A DNA stretch of 64,000 bases from Arctopsyche grandis (GCF_051622035.1 NC_135367.1:26924001-26988000); one strand, 5' to 3'; counted from the first letter of the stretch, positions 23,857-37,100 are shown. Translations and numbers: made by a program. The notes: generated from the sequence alone by a model not told the origin.

Positions 23857-25555
23857 CAGGCCTGGGCAAACTTTTTGGATGAAGGGCCACATTAGAAATT
23901 GAAAATGAGCGGCGGGCCGCAAGTAAAATACTATTTTTAGATATACATACATTATTCATTATCGTTAAAGGAATTAAAACATTTTTTTTTTAAATTTCAT
24001 ACAAAACAACAATTTAATTTTACGAATGAAACTGTTTTACATTTTTTTAACTGTTTTTTTTTTAATTTCAGAAGAAAATTTTGTAGTTAAAATTCTTAAA
24101 AATGCTTGTAAATTTTCATCTGTGATGCTTGATTGTAAAGAATTTTTATTGATATTAATGATTGAAAATGTTTGTTTACATATTTAGGTTGATCAAAAAA
24201 CCACCAACATTTTTTGAGCAAAATCTCTTGTCAAAAAGTTTGTCGAATTTTTCCGTATTTTTTCAAGGGCGTTGTAAAATTTGCAAATTTCTTCATAACG
24301 GTGTATGTATGTAATCCCTTAAATCAGCATCCCACTGTAAATATATAATCACCACTTAAATCGTCGATAATTTCACCATAGTCTTCAAATTTATTTTCTG
24401 GTATCTTCAGCAATTTCATGGTTGAAAAGTGGTCAACCATGAAATGGTCAGTTTAAATGCATTCAAACTTTTCACCATATCATGGACATATAAATTTTCC
24501 CCTTGGAAGACTGTGATGAAAGTGTTTAAATGTGTCACGATGTCCAAAGTAAAACCAAAATCACACACCCAGTCATTATCAGTTAATTTGGGAAAGTCGA
24601 TAATATTTTTCATTTCATTTTGTATCTCATACTCGCCGAAGTATTTTTTCTATGCTAAGCCATCGAATATGATTATGATAAATAATATGTGTGAAGTCAG
24701 ATTTAATAACTTGAAGAAAAGCAATGAATTGTCTGTGTTTCAAGCCACTCGATCGTATTAAATTTACAAGTTTAATTTATTTATTTATTATTTATTTTAT
24801 TCTAAACAGACCATTGTGGCATAACAGGAATTCCTAAAGCGCCACAATGGTCAAAAAATATAACACAAAAAAAAACAAAATAACAATTAAACATAAATTA
24901 ATACATAACGAAAATAATACTTATAATACAAGATGTCACATGTTCAACTTTTAACACATTTTTGCACAATACTTGTTGATGTATAATACAATGAATTATA
25001 ATTAAATTGTAATCAGGACAATTTCCGCAAATTTATGCTGGATTTTCTTTAATTTATTTATTTTTATTTTATTTATATATATTTTAGCTATCAAGCTAAT
25101 TTAAAAATACATCTTAATTATTATACTTAACTCTAAAATTTATAATTAACTTATATGTCCAATATTTTTACCGGTCAAACTTGGTTGTTATTTTTTTAAG
25201 CAAATAACAACTTTTTCAAAATTATTAGCTCCTGTTGTTTGATCTTTAAGTGATTCCAATAACAAAAGCCCTTCAATAATTTCAAATTGAGTTACATCCG
25301 CGTATGAAAATTAATAACTGTGCGGTATCTTTTCGATCATTACTTTCGTCGAGAGCTATCGAGTACCATGTGATCGATTCTAATATTGATGAGAATAAAT
25401 TGCTTATTAAAATTTGTATTCTATCTTATGTCAGAAACGATAAAATATTTAACAAATCAACAAAAAATTTTTAGATCAGAAAAAAGTAAACTTTTTTGAA
25501 TTTTGCTCGCGGGCCACATCAAAATACTCGGCGGGCTGCATGTTGCCCAGGCCTG
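23857..25555 (-). mobile_element. hAT transposon, 1.7 kb, decayed transposase
   Basis: Perfect 8-bp target duplication CTGAAGAG (23849-23856 and 25556-25563) and 13-bp terminal repeats CAGGCCTGGGCAA. The minus strand retains part of a GTF2IRD2/ZBED-type hAT transposase: RWLSIEKILRRV near 24660, then MKNIIDFPKLTDNDWVCDF and VTHLNTFITVFQGENLYVHD (24613-24416). A frame change near 24630 and loss of both transposase ends make it non-autonomous. A hairpin-plus-tail sequence (CCATTGTGG/CCACAATGG, 24780-24865) lies inside. The perfect target duplication contrasts with the decayed coding region, so this is probably mobilisation of an already defective copy. Confidence 0.88.
24780..25150 (-). repeat. 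LINE/SINE-type 3' hairpins inside the hAT
   Basis: Two separate 3'-end-like structures: a hairpin with CCATTGTGG arms followed by AATAAAATAAATAA (24865-24780), and TTAGCTTGATAGCTAA followed by ATATATAAATAAAATAAA (about 25100-25060), the latter matching 1-75. Confidence 0.45.
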
Positions 25556-26089
25556 CTGAAGAGTAATCAAAGGGAAGGGGAGTCAAATCGAGGTACAAGA
25601 AAACAATCAGGTAGGTTTCAGATCATTAATAGATCATCTTCTGGCGATAGCCGGGTTCCTAATGAATACTGAGGCCAACCTGCCGGCTTTTATGCAGGTT
25701 TGGTCGTTTAGTCGAGCTCGCTTATTGGTCGATGAGCCGAGCTCTCCGATTGGTCGATGAGTCGGGCTCTCTGATTGGACGATAAGTACCGCACGCTGAT
25801 TGGACAGCGTGTACTAATCGTCTTATCTTTACGCAACAATAATGTCAATGGAAGAACACAGACATCATATACTGTATATTTCATATCACAGCTGTTTGCA
25901 GTAGGGAGAAAAATACGTGATTTATATTGGTCAGCTAAGGTGTTCTGATCAATATGAATTAAAACTTTCAAAAGTTTTTGGACCAATAGGAATTCAGATT
26001 TGGAGTCGTCTACAAACGTTAAAATATATTCCGAAAAAGTTTAATTTTACATATGTATGTATGTATGTACTTCTTGTATTTATACCAAC

Positions 26090-26293
26090 CCGGTAAACGG
26101 ATTATTGCGCAAATTGCGATAGCACGCACGACAATAGTTCCCACAATAATCGCGTATACGGAATATCTGGCACTCGAGTTCTCGTTAGTACAATATTTCG
26201 CGTGATTGATGGAGTTTTTGGGTGCCAGATGTTCCGTGATCGAGATTTTAGTGACGTGTGCGAGATAAATTTTTGCGCAATAATCACCGAACC
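26090..26293. mobile_element. Foldback element, GGTTCGGTGAT family
   Basis: 204 bp. The right end reversed reads GGTTCGGTGATTATTGCGCA; the left reads CCGGTAAACGGATTATTGCG. The flanking 8 bp are ATACCAAC (26082-26089) and ATACCAAT (26294-26301). The interior has CGGAATATCTGGCAC inverted against GTGCCAGATGTTCCG. Same family as 43910, 46487, 46735 and 47688. Confidence 0.75.
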
Positions 26294-27251
26294 ATACCAA
26301 TCATCCTAGAAATTCAGTTTGTTTATTATATTTTTTAAGTTTTCCAGATTACATATTATGTATATGTCTTCTTAAATGAATTACTTGCATAATCAAAACA
26401 AATACATTTTAGAGATTTAATATTGCAACCGAATGGACAGATGATTATTTGAAAGATGGTCTGGAATAAACTATGCAAAAAAGTTTTCCAAGTTTCGTCT
26501 ATATTGGTTTTAAAACCATCTTTGTACATATATAAAAAATCTTTTAATTCTAAATGTCAAATATATACAGAATTAGATAACCTTGTGTATAATTGGTATA
26601 GGATTGTAATCTTGAAAATGCTTTCAGTTGAAAACTTGGAAAGCAGGTAAAAGCGAAAGCCTTTTTACGCAACAGAGCATGAAATATGTTTAGTTGTAAT
26701 TACTTCAATTAAAATCGCATGAAAAATGTGTATTTTACTTACTCTTTCCACGAAAGGTAAAACGACGCAGTATTTTCTTTTCAGAATAAATGTTACTCGT
26801 TTTAAAACATTTTCCTATTTAAATATTGCGTTGCCTCAAGGGGTTATTTTTTTCTTGTTTTCATCGCCTTGTAGCTTTCATTCAATTCCTCTTTTCAGTA
26901 CAATTCATTTTTATAAAAGAAACAAGACATGTATATACATACGATATATGTATAAAAATAATACACCATAAGTTGAAACTCCTTTTAGAATATTATAATA
27001 TGGAAAAAGCACAAAATTACACATACATACGTGTAATTTTTTTGTATTCCCTCGTTTAGTAGAAAAATTGACAAAAAAATAATTTATTTAAAATACATTG
27101 AATCAAAATTGTAAATAAAAATATTAATAATAAATACAGCAATCAATTTCTTTGAGTTTCGATAATAAATAAATATGTCTAAAGGTTATCTGGGTGAAGA
27201 GGATAATGATAAAAATGAAAACTAAATATTTGATATTTTTTTATTTATTCA

Positions 27252-30200
27252 TTACAATGCACGTTTATGAAAAGTGACCCATAAATTGTCGACTGACCTC
27301 ATCAAAAATACATTTGGATCTATTTTGATGGGATTGTTCACCATCTGTGGTGCTAATCGAACTTCGAAATTCCTTATTATGTTAGATATGGAGATCTTCA
27401 ACTGGCTCGTGGCTAACCGAGTGCCTAAAATAAATATTGTTAATATTTTTAATAAGAAGAGGTTAGTAAATAGATAAGAGGTTAAGAGTTAAGGTTAGTT
27501 AATAGTTAAGAGGTTAGTTTTGAAAAACGAAGACTTTAGTGACATCGATATGATTTCATCTCTCATCAATAAACAGTCCTGATGATAAACAGATTCAAAC
27601 TAAAGTCGAACCACAAAACTGGTCACACACTAAAACTGGTCACGAGAAAACTGGTCACACCCGAAAATTAGTCACGAAAAAACTGGTCACATCCAAAAAT
27701 TAAAAATTGGTCGAATTTTTGGGTGTGACCGGTTTTCTCGTGACCAGTGTGACGGGTGATCACGTGTGACCGATCTAGAGCGACTGGTTGTCCTGTGACC
27801 GGTTCACATTTGACTAGTAGTTCGTTTACCCGTTCGAACATCGGATCGACTATAGTAGCTATGTAGTAGTAATTACCAAGACAAATGCAACAGTTGGATA
27901 TTTATTTATCAATTGAAGTATTCTTTTTCAAATTTATAATCTACTTTGTATAAAATTTGGAAATAAAAAATCAATCTCACCAACACATATCCTGGGTCCG
28001 TCTCCGAAAGCTAAATATGCTCCCTTTTGTATATTCGACTTGCCCTCCTCGGTAAATCTGTCAGGATTGAATTTTTCCGGTTCGGAAAAGTATTTGGGAT
28101 CCGTGTGAAGAGCATACATGGGTATTATCACTGTCATTCCCACAGGAACTTGGAAAGGTTTCGCCGCTGTGCTTACCGGTGGCAAAGTATACGGCTTAGT
28201 ACACAGACGTTGCATTATAAGCGCTGGATTATAAAGACGTAGAGTTTCTGTAAAAGCATTTCGTGCAATGAAATTTCTATTCACATTTCATAAGATATAA
28301 ATTGAGCACATTCTATTCAGATATATGTATTATTAAAGAGTTCCCAATTGAAATGTTACATTTCATAGCAATTTATTATTATACATATATATCGAATGTA
28401 AGCATGATAGTATGTCATACATTTTTAAATTGATAATAATTGGATCGATTTTAATGTACCTTGAAATACCATGTCTAAGTATTGCATGTCATATACATTT
28501 TCATGGGACAATTTTCCACCGTTCAATTTATATGCTTCGTCGATTTCAGCTCTAAGTTTGGTTTGAACCTCTGGATTTGCTGCTATCTACATATATACAA
28601 TTGCTATCAGGTTATCAGGCATGCAATAACTATAGTCATACTATTGCAAATAATAATTATTAAAAACATAGAAAAGCCTTGTTAAAATGGAGTGCATTTG
28701 GAATGCAGTTGAAATGAATGCGGTGTTGAAATCAAAAATACCACTTTGTCTGAAGAAAAAGATCTTCGATCAATGTGTTTTGCCAGTGATGATGTATGGA
28801 TGTTAGACATTGAACGCCAAGTTTCTACGCAAATTTTAATGCACTCAAAAGTATGGAACGGTGTATGCTTGGCATTACGAGGAAAGACAGGAAACGGAAT
28901 GCGTGGGTGAAAAGTATGACAAAGGTTATGGATATAGTGGATAGAGTAAAGAGATTTAAATAGCAAGGGGTGGGCCAGTGGCTAGAAGAATGGACGAAAG
29001 ATGGACAAAAGAAGTGCTAGAGTGGTACCCGAGAGAATGCAAAAGGGTAAAAGGAAGAACGCAGAGAAGATGGACAATGAAATGGAGATGGATGAGAGTT
29101 GCGCAAAAAAAAGACGAATGGAAGCAGTGGATGGTGAATAGCTGTAGATGATGATGATGATATACAATTGTTAGAATAAAAATATATTAATTACATAGTA
29201 AATATGTATATCAAATTGTATGCTATTCTAAAATTTATGTCAATTATTTTTATAATGAATGCTTTCTTTTCTAGACATACTCAAAATATGTAAATGTGAA
29301 AATTATAACTGGAGATGAGCAATCTGGATGTATTATCATCTAAATCTTACCATCAGCCACATGAATACTAAAAATAACTAAGAATATTCAAATAAAATTT
29401 CTATCAAATTTTTAATACCAAACATTTCAATCTTTAGAAATACTTTTTATACACTTTAATAAATTTTTAATTAATCACAACTTTAGATTATGTTATGAAT
29501 TAAGCCTTACCGCATATAACATAAAGCCAGAAACTCCAGCAGACGTTTCCGTACCATCAAACAAGAATCCAAATATCAACCCGGCAACGTCGAGTGTTGA
29601 AAATTCAGTTGCTGTACAAGGTACACATTCAACATTAAATTTTAACACATAAAAAACATAAGCAGTCAGATTTTAGTAATAAATTACCGGCACTGTCCTT
29701 TTTATAACCATTCATTAACAAATTATCGAATGGGTTTGTTTTTTGTAGACCCAACTTTTTCCTCTTCTCTACAAGTATCTTCGCCACCTCCATCAATTGA
29801 TTCTCCACACGTTTGGAGACAAATCTATACAAATATAATTGATTAAATGAAATTCACTACTTTCTCAATGCAATTATAACGTGTCTTGAGCGCATTTTTT
29901 ATCGTTTTATAGTGTGTATATATTGATTGCAAAGTTACGTTAGTTTTGAGTTGACGTTGGAAGTGAATTCTACTGAAAAATATCTTTGTTTTAAAGTTTA
30001 GATTCAAAATTTGCTCTTATTTCCAATGAGTATTACTCTCATGCATACCTCAATCCAAGAAAATTGCCTAACCATGGTGCAACCATGAAAATATATGTTC
30101 CGATGCCATCCAAAAATGTTGAAATGAAAAATGATTTAGTTATATTTATAAAAGCATTGTTTGGATCTTCAAATGAATTGGTTTCCATTCCAAAAACAGA

Positions 30201-31297
30201 CGATACAATAATGTCAGTGAAAAGCTTCGACGCTAACTAAAAAAATATAATCATAAAATTCATCATCGACATGTTTATAATACTTAACAATAAAAGATGT
30301 TGTTATATCAATTATCACAATCAACAATAGTATATAAGAAAATATTTTTAGTCTCACTGGAATCATACAATCGGATTCTATATATACACATATATGTTGA
30401 AAATTATCGAACAAATCTGTAACTTTTAGTTAAAATTGTAAAACAATCACAATGAAAACATACCACTCTAGCTTCGAGCGGTTCGTTTGGATTATTTTCA
30501 GTGTGCTTCTTCAAGTATTCAGTCATCACGTCGCATTTAGCATTAATGTCATCATACATTGATTTAACTTTGAGGGCCGTTAAGCCCGAAGTCCAGGCGT
30601 GTCGGTTCTTCTTCCACCTTTCTCCAGTTTGACCGAAGACATTCTGAGCCCATATTGGATCGTTTTGTGGATCAACCTGATGACGAACAACGTTGAATTT
30701 AAATTTCATACTTAAGATTTTGATTATTTCCATATAGCATTTTCATCTCACTTACTGATTCTATAAGTAACTCTTCAAGAGGTGAAACTTTTCACTCCTT
30801 TTACATCAAGCCACAACTTACAATTGTGATATAAAATAAACCATCGTGAGATAAAAACACTGCATGTATAATATATATGTAAATCAAACCTGGAAATCGT
30901 TATTGGCAAAACTATTGAAGTCTTTGATTATAATATTCTTGACGAGTTCTGGATCTTTGACTATAATCGCAGGCTCCCTCATTTTGAAATATCCGAAATA
31001 GGGCACACTTTGAAACTTACTAAAATGTTTAAGTACCACGTGTGTGGTATTTAAGCAAATGTATGTTTATTTGTATATTATATTTTGAAAATTAAATACA
31101 TACTGGTAGTAGTCTCTGAATAGAACGCCAAAATGTGTTTTTCCTTGAACCACTTCTTTGATACTTCCGAAAAATAATTGAGGTTGAACAAATGGAATTT
31201 TTTTAGTTTGCCAATATTTATACTTCCATACCAAAAAGGTATAAAATACCAATATTACATATATAAATATTAAAAAATACATTATCAATCGTAACAC
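27252..31297 (-). CDS. Cytochrome P450, CYP3 clan, 509 aa
   Basis: Nine exons (31297-31104, 31019-30890, 30676-30464, 30236-30049, 29824-29688, 29611-29511, 28586-28460, 28247-27981, 27424-27252) total 1530 nt with every phase consistent. The N-terminus is a membrane anchor (residues 3-24) followed by KYKYWQTKKIPFVQP, placing it on the endoplasmic reticulum. Motifs: I-helix DGTETS (about 306-311), K-helix ETLR (364-367), PDRF (425-428) and heme loop FGDGPRICVG (444-453, Cys451 as thiolate ligand). The family carries out NADPH-dependent monooxygenation with P450 reductase. Sequence style (YFGYFKMREPAIIVKDPELV, DPQNDPIWAQNVF) is CYP3 clan (CYP6/9/28-like); the subfamily cannot be assigned by eye. 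The clan is often linked to xenobiotic metabolism, but the substrate here is unknown. Introns carry an RTE LINE end (28680-29165) and a foldback repeat (27600-27835). No stop or frameshift is seen in the joined exons, so it looks functional. Confidence 0.95.
27600..27835. repeat. Foldback repeat of ACTGGTCAC units in the P450 intron
   Basis: About five units of AACTGGTCAC(A/G) run into an inverted set (GTGACCGGTTTTCTCGTGAC, then GTGATCACGTGTGACCGATC). The right part matches the foldback element at 46487-46707 down to GACTAGTAGT-CGTTTAC. Ends are not cleanly defined. Confidence 0.65.
28680..29165 (+). mobile_element. RTE-like LINE 3' end in P450 intron 6
   Basis: Plus-strand peptides LCLKKKIFDQCVLPVMMYGC, KSMERCMLGITRKDRKRNAW and TKVMDIVDRVKRFK are typical of the C-terminal part of RTE-clade LINEs. 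A stop follows VMMYGC and several frame changes follow. The element ends in GATGATGATGATA, a 3' microsatellite tail as RTE elements often have. It lies antisense to the P450, between exons 6 and 7. Confidence 0.8.
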
Positions 31298-31730
31298 TGT
31301 TGCGTATTGCGAATAATACCGAAATACAAACTGATATGGCTAATAATGATTATAGTTATATATCTTATATGTACATACATATACAATATAATACATAGAA
31401 AGCAGTATCAACAAATAACAAGATAAGTTACTGATATTCTTTTTATTTGGATAAAAAAAAACAAAAGATTAGTAAGTGAATTGAAGAACTTTCAAGGAAA
31501 AAGGATTCTTGAGGTTCGAAGAAGAAGGGTCTTGAGGTTCAAAATAATATAAAGCTTTTAATCAGCCGGACCATTTAATATGTACCTACATATATATCAC
31601 ATATTATAAGTAAGTGTGAAGTGCGTTCACAAATTAAATTATAAGTGTAAGAAAATCTTAGCAGTAACTTAAATGGATTAGTAATTAAAGTAATTAAAAA
31701 TAAACAAGAATCTATAAATAACGATAAATG

Positions 31731-32862
31731 TAGATCAGCGATTTCCAAACTGGGAGGTGCAGACTACTACATACAAAAGCAGACACGAAAATTTAGTTTG
31801 TAACATAACATAATAAAATAAAATAAGATATACTTATAACGTAACTTTCAAAACATAACATTTTTAACTGGTTACAAGAGAAAATCCACTAATAGTCAAG
31901 ATACTGACGGTGACACAAGTAGGAATATTAGCGATAGGGAATAAGGAAGTAGAAATGTTAAGAAAATAAAATACTATTTATCGATGGGATTCACAAGTGC
32001 TATTATAGATAGCTAGAAAAGACCAATGTATTTGCTCTGTACGAAAGTTTGGACTGTTTAAAAATAGTAATAAATAACACTTTCAGATACGAGATATAAC
32101 TTTTCTTATAGATCTATGCTCAGTGAACACGAATCTGGTAATAAAAAGTGTTGATTGGCTCGAGATTCGGAGATATACATATGTGTTTTTTAAATCGCGC
32201 GATTTTTCTATATGTTGGTGTTATTCGGTCGATTTCTCAAAATCTGTTAATTTCCTGTTCAAAATGAATATTGGAATCTATAGTCGGGTATTTTACCTTT
32301 CATTTGTAGTACTATTAAGTTTTCAAATCTCTCTAAGTAGTCGTCCAGTTCAAATCAAAAGTCAAAATTACGTGACTTTTTATTAAAGATACTGTCAATT
32401 TAAAAAAATATGTTTATCCTTGACGGGGGGGGGGGTTAATGTCCAGGGGGATTTTGACCGGGGGTATGTGTCCAGGGGGTAAGTATCCTAGAACCCCTGA
32501 AACTATGCATTCTGAATACGTTGATAAACCCATAAAATTTAATCACTTTAATTAACAGAAACAAACAAATACATTGCTAGCATCGTACAAAGTTTCTTAC
32601 AGAATCGCAAAATGTAAAAAATCACATGCAATAGGAAAGACACTAGTTTTGCCAACAGCTATTGATATGGTTGAAATAATGTTCGGCAAAACAGTGGCGA
32701 CAAATACTGCTTGCTGATAATACAGTTGGAAGAAGAATTTTATTTATATCATTTAAAAATGTATTTGTATTATGAAATAAAGAGGGAGGGGAGGGGGCAC
32801 TGAGATAAGATTTTTTTCAAAGGGGAGGCCAAGTAGCAATAAATTTGGAAACCACTGATCTA
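31731..32862 (+). mobile_element. hAT (Buster-like) transposon remnant
   Basis: Ends are TAGATCAGCGATTTCCAAA and, reversed, TAGATCAGTGGTTTCCAAA. The plus strand near 32560-32740 reads in pieces as YIASIVQSFLQNR, then alternative frames give SYKVSYRIAKCKKSHAIGKT, LPTAIDMVEIMFGKTVAT and DNTVGRRI, matching the ZBED5/Buster group of hAT transposases. Multiple frame changes; inactive. A G-rich inverted segment (32425-32503) ending GAACCCCTG is shared with 59630-59706. No clear target duplication. Confidence 0.7.
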
Positions 32863-33206
32863 CGTAGATATACAAAACAATTCTATTATTAAAACTCCAA
32901 TTACATAGAATCTACTTAACATTTGGACCTTCTATTTAATATAAAAGTGTCTAAAAACTCGGAATGTAATCCATTTGAAATTATGGTTAACTCAAAACTT
33001 TTGACTCGAGAGTCGTGGTATTACTAAACAATAATTCTCTTTCGGTTGTAAAATGCTTTATGATTACATTCACTCATTCTTTCATTTATATTTCTAAAAA
33101 TTATGCACACATATGTATAAAAATATTTTTAAAACATTAATTAAGTACGTACGTTAATAAACACTATAAAAATATTTTAGCTGAAATGATAACAATTTCT
33201 CTTTTA

Positions 33207-33321
33207 TTGATTTATTCCCATTGTGTGTATTTGAGATTGTATTTCTTGGACGCGACTAGCAGGTATTTCCCTCAGAAGAGTTATTAAAAGCCTTTCAAAT
33301 TGGTCATGATTGTATGATTCT
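33207..33321 (-). CDS. Terminal exon with BESS-like motif, partial gene
   Basis: After a good acceptor (TTTTTGTAG, read on the minus strand) the frame gives SYNHDQFERLLITLLREIP, then ASRVQEIQSQIHTMGINQ and stop. The pattern F-x-L-x-x-L-R-x-IP, then a helix with V-x-E-I-Q-S-x-I, fits the BESS protein-interaction motif found at the C-terminus of insect MADF-BESS regulators. The required incoming phase (one base) equals that at the end of the exon at 39104-38978, so a direct or alternative splice is possible but unproven. No MADF domain was found upstream. LINE and hAT copies fill the intervening 4 kb. Confidence 0.5.
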
Positions 33322-33329
33322 ACAAAAAT

Positions 33330-34012
33330 TAGAATTTTTATTTTATTTATTTAATAAACAGAGAGAAACTAACAGCTAAAACCAAGATAATAAAATAAAT
33401 AGTTAAACATAAGCCAATCAAAAGTTTCTTCAAATAGCATAAAAATGAAAAATGAACTTGCAATGAAGGCCAATAAAAAATAAAAAAAATAACAATACAA
33501 AAAGAAAATAGTGACAAATTTGTAAATAATAGTAGAAAGTAATAATAGATTATTACTTTTATAGAATTTGCGTAGGTACCGATTTGGTACATATAAATAA
33601 AACTTACTTAGGATAGCAGAGCAGTCGATGTTACCTCGTAGTATCCGTGAAAGAAAAGTTACATCAGCTACGTTGCGTCGATAATACAAGGGAAGGATAT
33701 GAAGCCTACGACATCGGGATTCGTAATTCATTTCTTTTATATTAAATTTTAATGATATATACCTAAAAAAACGTTTTTGAATAGCTTCAATACGATCAAT
33801 ATAAATAATGTAATGAGGGTTCCAAATTTGGCTGGCATACTCAAGATGGCTTCTAACTAGCGCACAGTATAAAATTTTGATGGTTTTAATTGATCTAAAT
33901 TCCTTAGAGCATCGGATAATAAAACCTAATGCTTTAGATGCCTTCGCAGCGATTTGATCAACATGCATATATAAAAGCATTCTAGAATCGTGTATCGTGT
34001 AAAAGTATCTTA
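33330..34012 (-). mobile_element. LINE 3' end, jockey/CR1-like, second family
   Basis: Minus-strand frame 33980-33369 encodes HVDQIAAKASKALGFIIRCS, IKILYCALVRSHLEYASQIW and IEAIQKRFFRYISLKFN, the region after the reverse transcriptase palm. It is related to but distinct from the LINE at 41860-42980. The 3' end has an ATAAATAAAATAAA tail near 33345. Truncated at its 5' side; the first codons (HDSRM) extend the match to about 34010. Confidence 0.85.
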
Positions 34013-34115
34013 TGATAATGAATAATGTATATCTAAAAATAGTATTTTACTTGCGGCCCGCCGCTCATTTTTAATTTCTAATGTGGCCCTTCATCCAAAA
34101 ATGTTTGCCCAGGCC
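34013..34115 (-). mobile_element. hAT terminal fragment (CAGGCCTGGGC family)
   Basis: The minus strand matches the left 100 bp of the hAT at 23857-25555 (CAGGCCTGGGCAAAC, GATGAAGGGCCACATTAG, GCGGCGGGCCGCAAGTAAA). It stops abruptly against LINE sequence at 34012. The other end is missing. Confidence 0.8.
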
Positions 34116-37100
34116 TGTTCTAGAGTATCTAACCTAGACTCTAGTTTATGTATCTTCTGTGTAAAATCATTTATTAAGGAATGCGCCATCTCCAAAGAAT
34201 TCTTCAAATCAGATTTCAGCAGTGGCGGACGGTGGGTGTTAATACCGGGTGTGCTGTGTATGCCGTAGGGCGTAGGGTATAAAATTAGCAATTAAAAAAA
34301 AATACTCGTTTTGCATTACAAAAATGTTTAATTTATTAGTTATTTATACATAAGTTCAATGCGACGTTTCTGAGACATAAACTTTTCAATCACGTATGCA
34401 TAGAATGTGTCTTTCTGTTTTAATTCCACCAATAACTTTTTTTCTATTGAAATTAAGCTAAGGCCACATAATCTATCTTGACCTTGCGTACCTCTATAGC
34501 AAGTTTTTATTCTTTTCAGCGCCGAAAAAGAACGTTCTGCTGAAGCTGTACTGCTTGGTATCGTTAATATTAATTCTCCCAGCTTAAACACCTCTTTAAA
34601 ACCAGATTCGAGGTTATTTTTTGTCATGAATTGTATTAATTCATGAACAGGTTTCTCTGAAAATTCAGAGCTGGAATATAGCACGATGAGTTCGTTTTTC
34701 AATCGAATATAATCAAACAGTGATCCATAAAAATCTTTTAATTTATTAATTAAAACATTTGGAAAATTTTCTTTATATTCGTCATATTTATCATTACAAA
34801 GAAGGTGGAAATATTCTAATTTGGAAAGTGAAGAATATCTACATTCGACTTGTGCGATTATGCTATCAACTATTTTGAAATATAATTGACGAAATGAAGT
34901 TTTATCTTCTACTTCTGAATAATTTTTTAATCTTTGTGGCCTACGATCATGATCATCATTTTTTTCATTTAAATAATTATTCCATAACATTTCAAAATTA
35001 TTATCCCTTTCGTATTTCAGTTGCTGCAAAACATGATTAATTTTTTTACAACAATATAAAACGTCCGAAGATTTAGATTGAAGAATGTTATACAAAACAT
35101 CAGTTATTCCAAACAGTTTTGAAAAAATTTGAAGAAGTTTAATTGTTTGAAAATCCTCTAAAAAGCCTAAAAACCCTCGTGCTTTTATAACAGTATCTGT
35201 GTCCCATAATTCACAATTTTCTATAACATGTCGAAAAAAATCTGTAAATTGACTTCTGTATTGTTGTACTGTGCTACTTAAACGAGATGTAAAATTCCAC
35301 CTTGTGGGTGCTACAGAGGGAAGTCTTTTTGTCACAAATTCCTGTAAAGCGAATACTCTTTTGGAAGATTTTGAAAAGTATGTAGACAATCCATTTAAAG
35401 TTTGAAAAAATGATTTACTTTCTTTAATATCAGAAAGACCTTGCTGCAATACTAAATTCAATACATGAGCATAACAGTGTGTAAAAAGAGCAAAAGGATA
35501 AGCATTGAGGACTTTGGATTGCAAACCATTTACGTGTCCACTCATTACACTTGCTCCATCATAAGTCTGTCCAACCAATTTGTCTTGAATTTTAAATTCT
35601 TCAACTATGTTCACCACGTGACGGAATAGACCATTAGATGTTTTATCAGCACTAACGTCTGTAAAACTAATAAACCGTTCATGTACATTGCCTTTACATA
35701 CAAAACGTAAAACTGTTGAGAGCTGTGATTTTGTCATTATATCTGAAGTTTCATCGAGAATAATAGCAACAAAACTTGCTGACTCTACTTCATTTTTTAT
35801 ATGAACTTTAATAACATGAGCGATTGCTTCGATTATGTCATTTTGTATACTTGGAGAAGTACAACGAAAGGTAGTAGCAGTATTTAAATGAGTATCTAAA
35901 ACAGAATCATATTCTCGAAGAGCATTTAGATATTCAATGTAATTGCCTTTGTTTACGGAATTACATGACTCGTCGTGACCTCGCAGGGACAGTTCTTGTT
36001 TTCCTAGATAGATTATTGCGTTAATAATTCGTTTTAAAACATCTCTATTTTTATTTACTTGTTCATTATGTCGACTTATTTCGGCTTTACGTTGACTGTC
36101 AATTAATACGTCGATTCGTTGTTTGCCAAACATTTGTATGGAAAGAAATGATTGCGTGTGCCTGCGATCCTTCGTGTTTCTTCAGTGCTGCTGTCAAATG
36201 GTTGAGATCAGCAAATCCTTCTTTGTTCCACACATTAATATCTTTGGAGAACAATAAACATGGCCAGCAGAAAAGTTTGGATCGAATTTCACAGCCTGTA
36301 ATCCATTCGAATTTTTTATAATTTGGAACGCAAAAATGTCTAGTGTAAACTTTTGTTTTTTCTTTATGCAAACTGGATAAATTTGGAAGAGACGGACACG
36401 GTTTCCCATATTTAATTATTTTTAATTTTATCTCAAAACTTCTATTTGAAAACGGAATAGTTAAAATGTCTTGAACACTGTTAGCCATTATTAGTTATTA
36501 GAGGTATGACTGAGATACGAATGACCATAAAAATACGAATGTGCGAAAAAGTACGAGACCACGTGTCGCATCGCATTGGTCAATTGCCGACTGTTGCGCG
36601 GTGCTCTGAAGTCGTAGCACACCGTACGTCTTAATATCGCGAACAAACCTATACAAGCGAATATCCGCCTGCACACTCCAACCAAACCCACCAATTTGCT
36701 GCACGGCATAGGTATTCTCTCGTCGCGGCGCACAAACTACATCTAACATCACACAACACGCTGCAGACTGCACACCACACCATACACCACACCATACATT
36801 TAGCGCACGCGGTAAATACACCATACACATCAATGCCTGTTTATACAACAACACATTATTTTGTATTAAAATACTACTTTATGTGGTCTTTGGTTTTCAC
36901 GGGTGTGCGCCGCACACCTAGCACACACCCAATATACGCCACTGGATTTCAGGGGTTTGATGTCATCTGACATTGATCTGAGAAGGGCTAAGTCCATCTT
37001 GACGCCTTTTATTTCAGCCAACAGAAGATCCATCGATACTGGGTTTGGGGAGCTCGGCCCTGGGACACTTCCGTAAGGGGCTGGAATAAGGCCCGTCTTG

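Noticed and set aside
34013-34127. A complete 127-bp hAT MITE flanked by TTCTAGAA and TTCTAGAG
   Set aside because: Only one end carries the CAGGCCTGGGC terminus. The other flank is explained by LINE coding sequence (DSRM).
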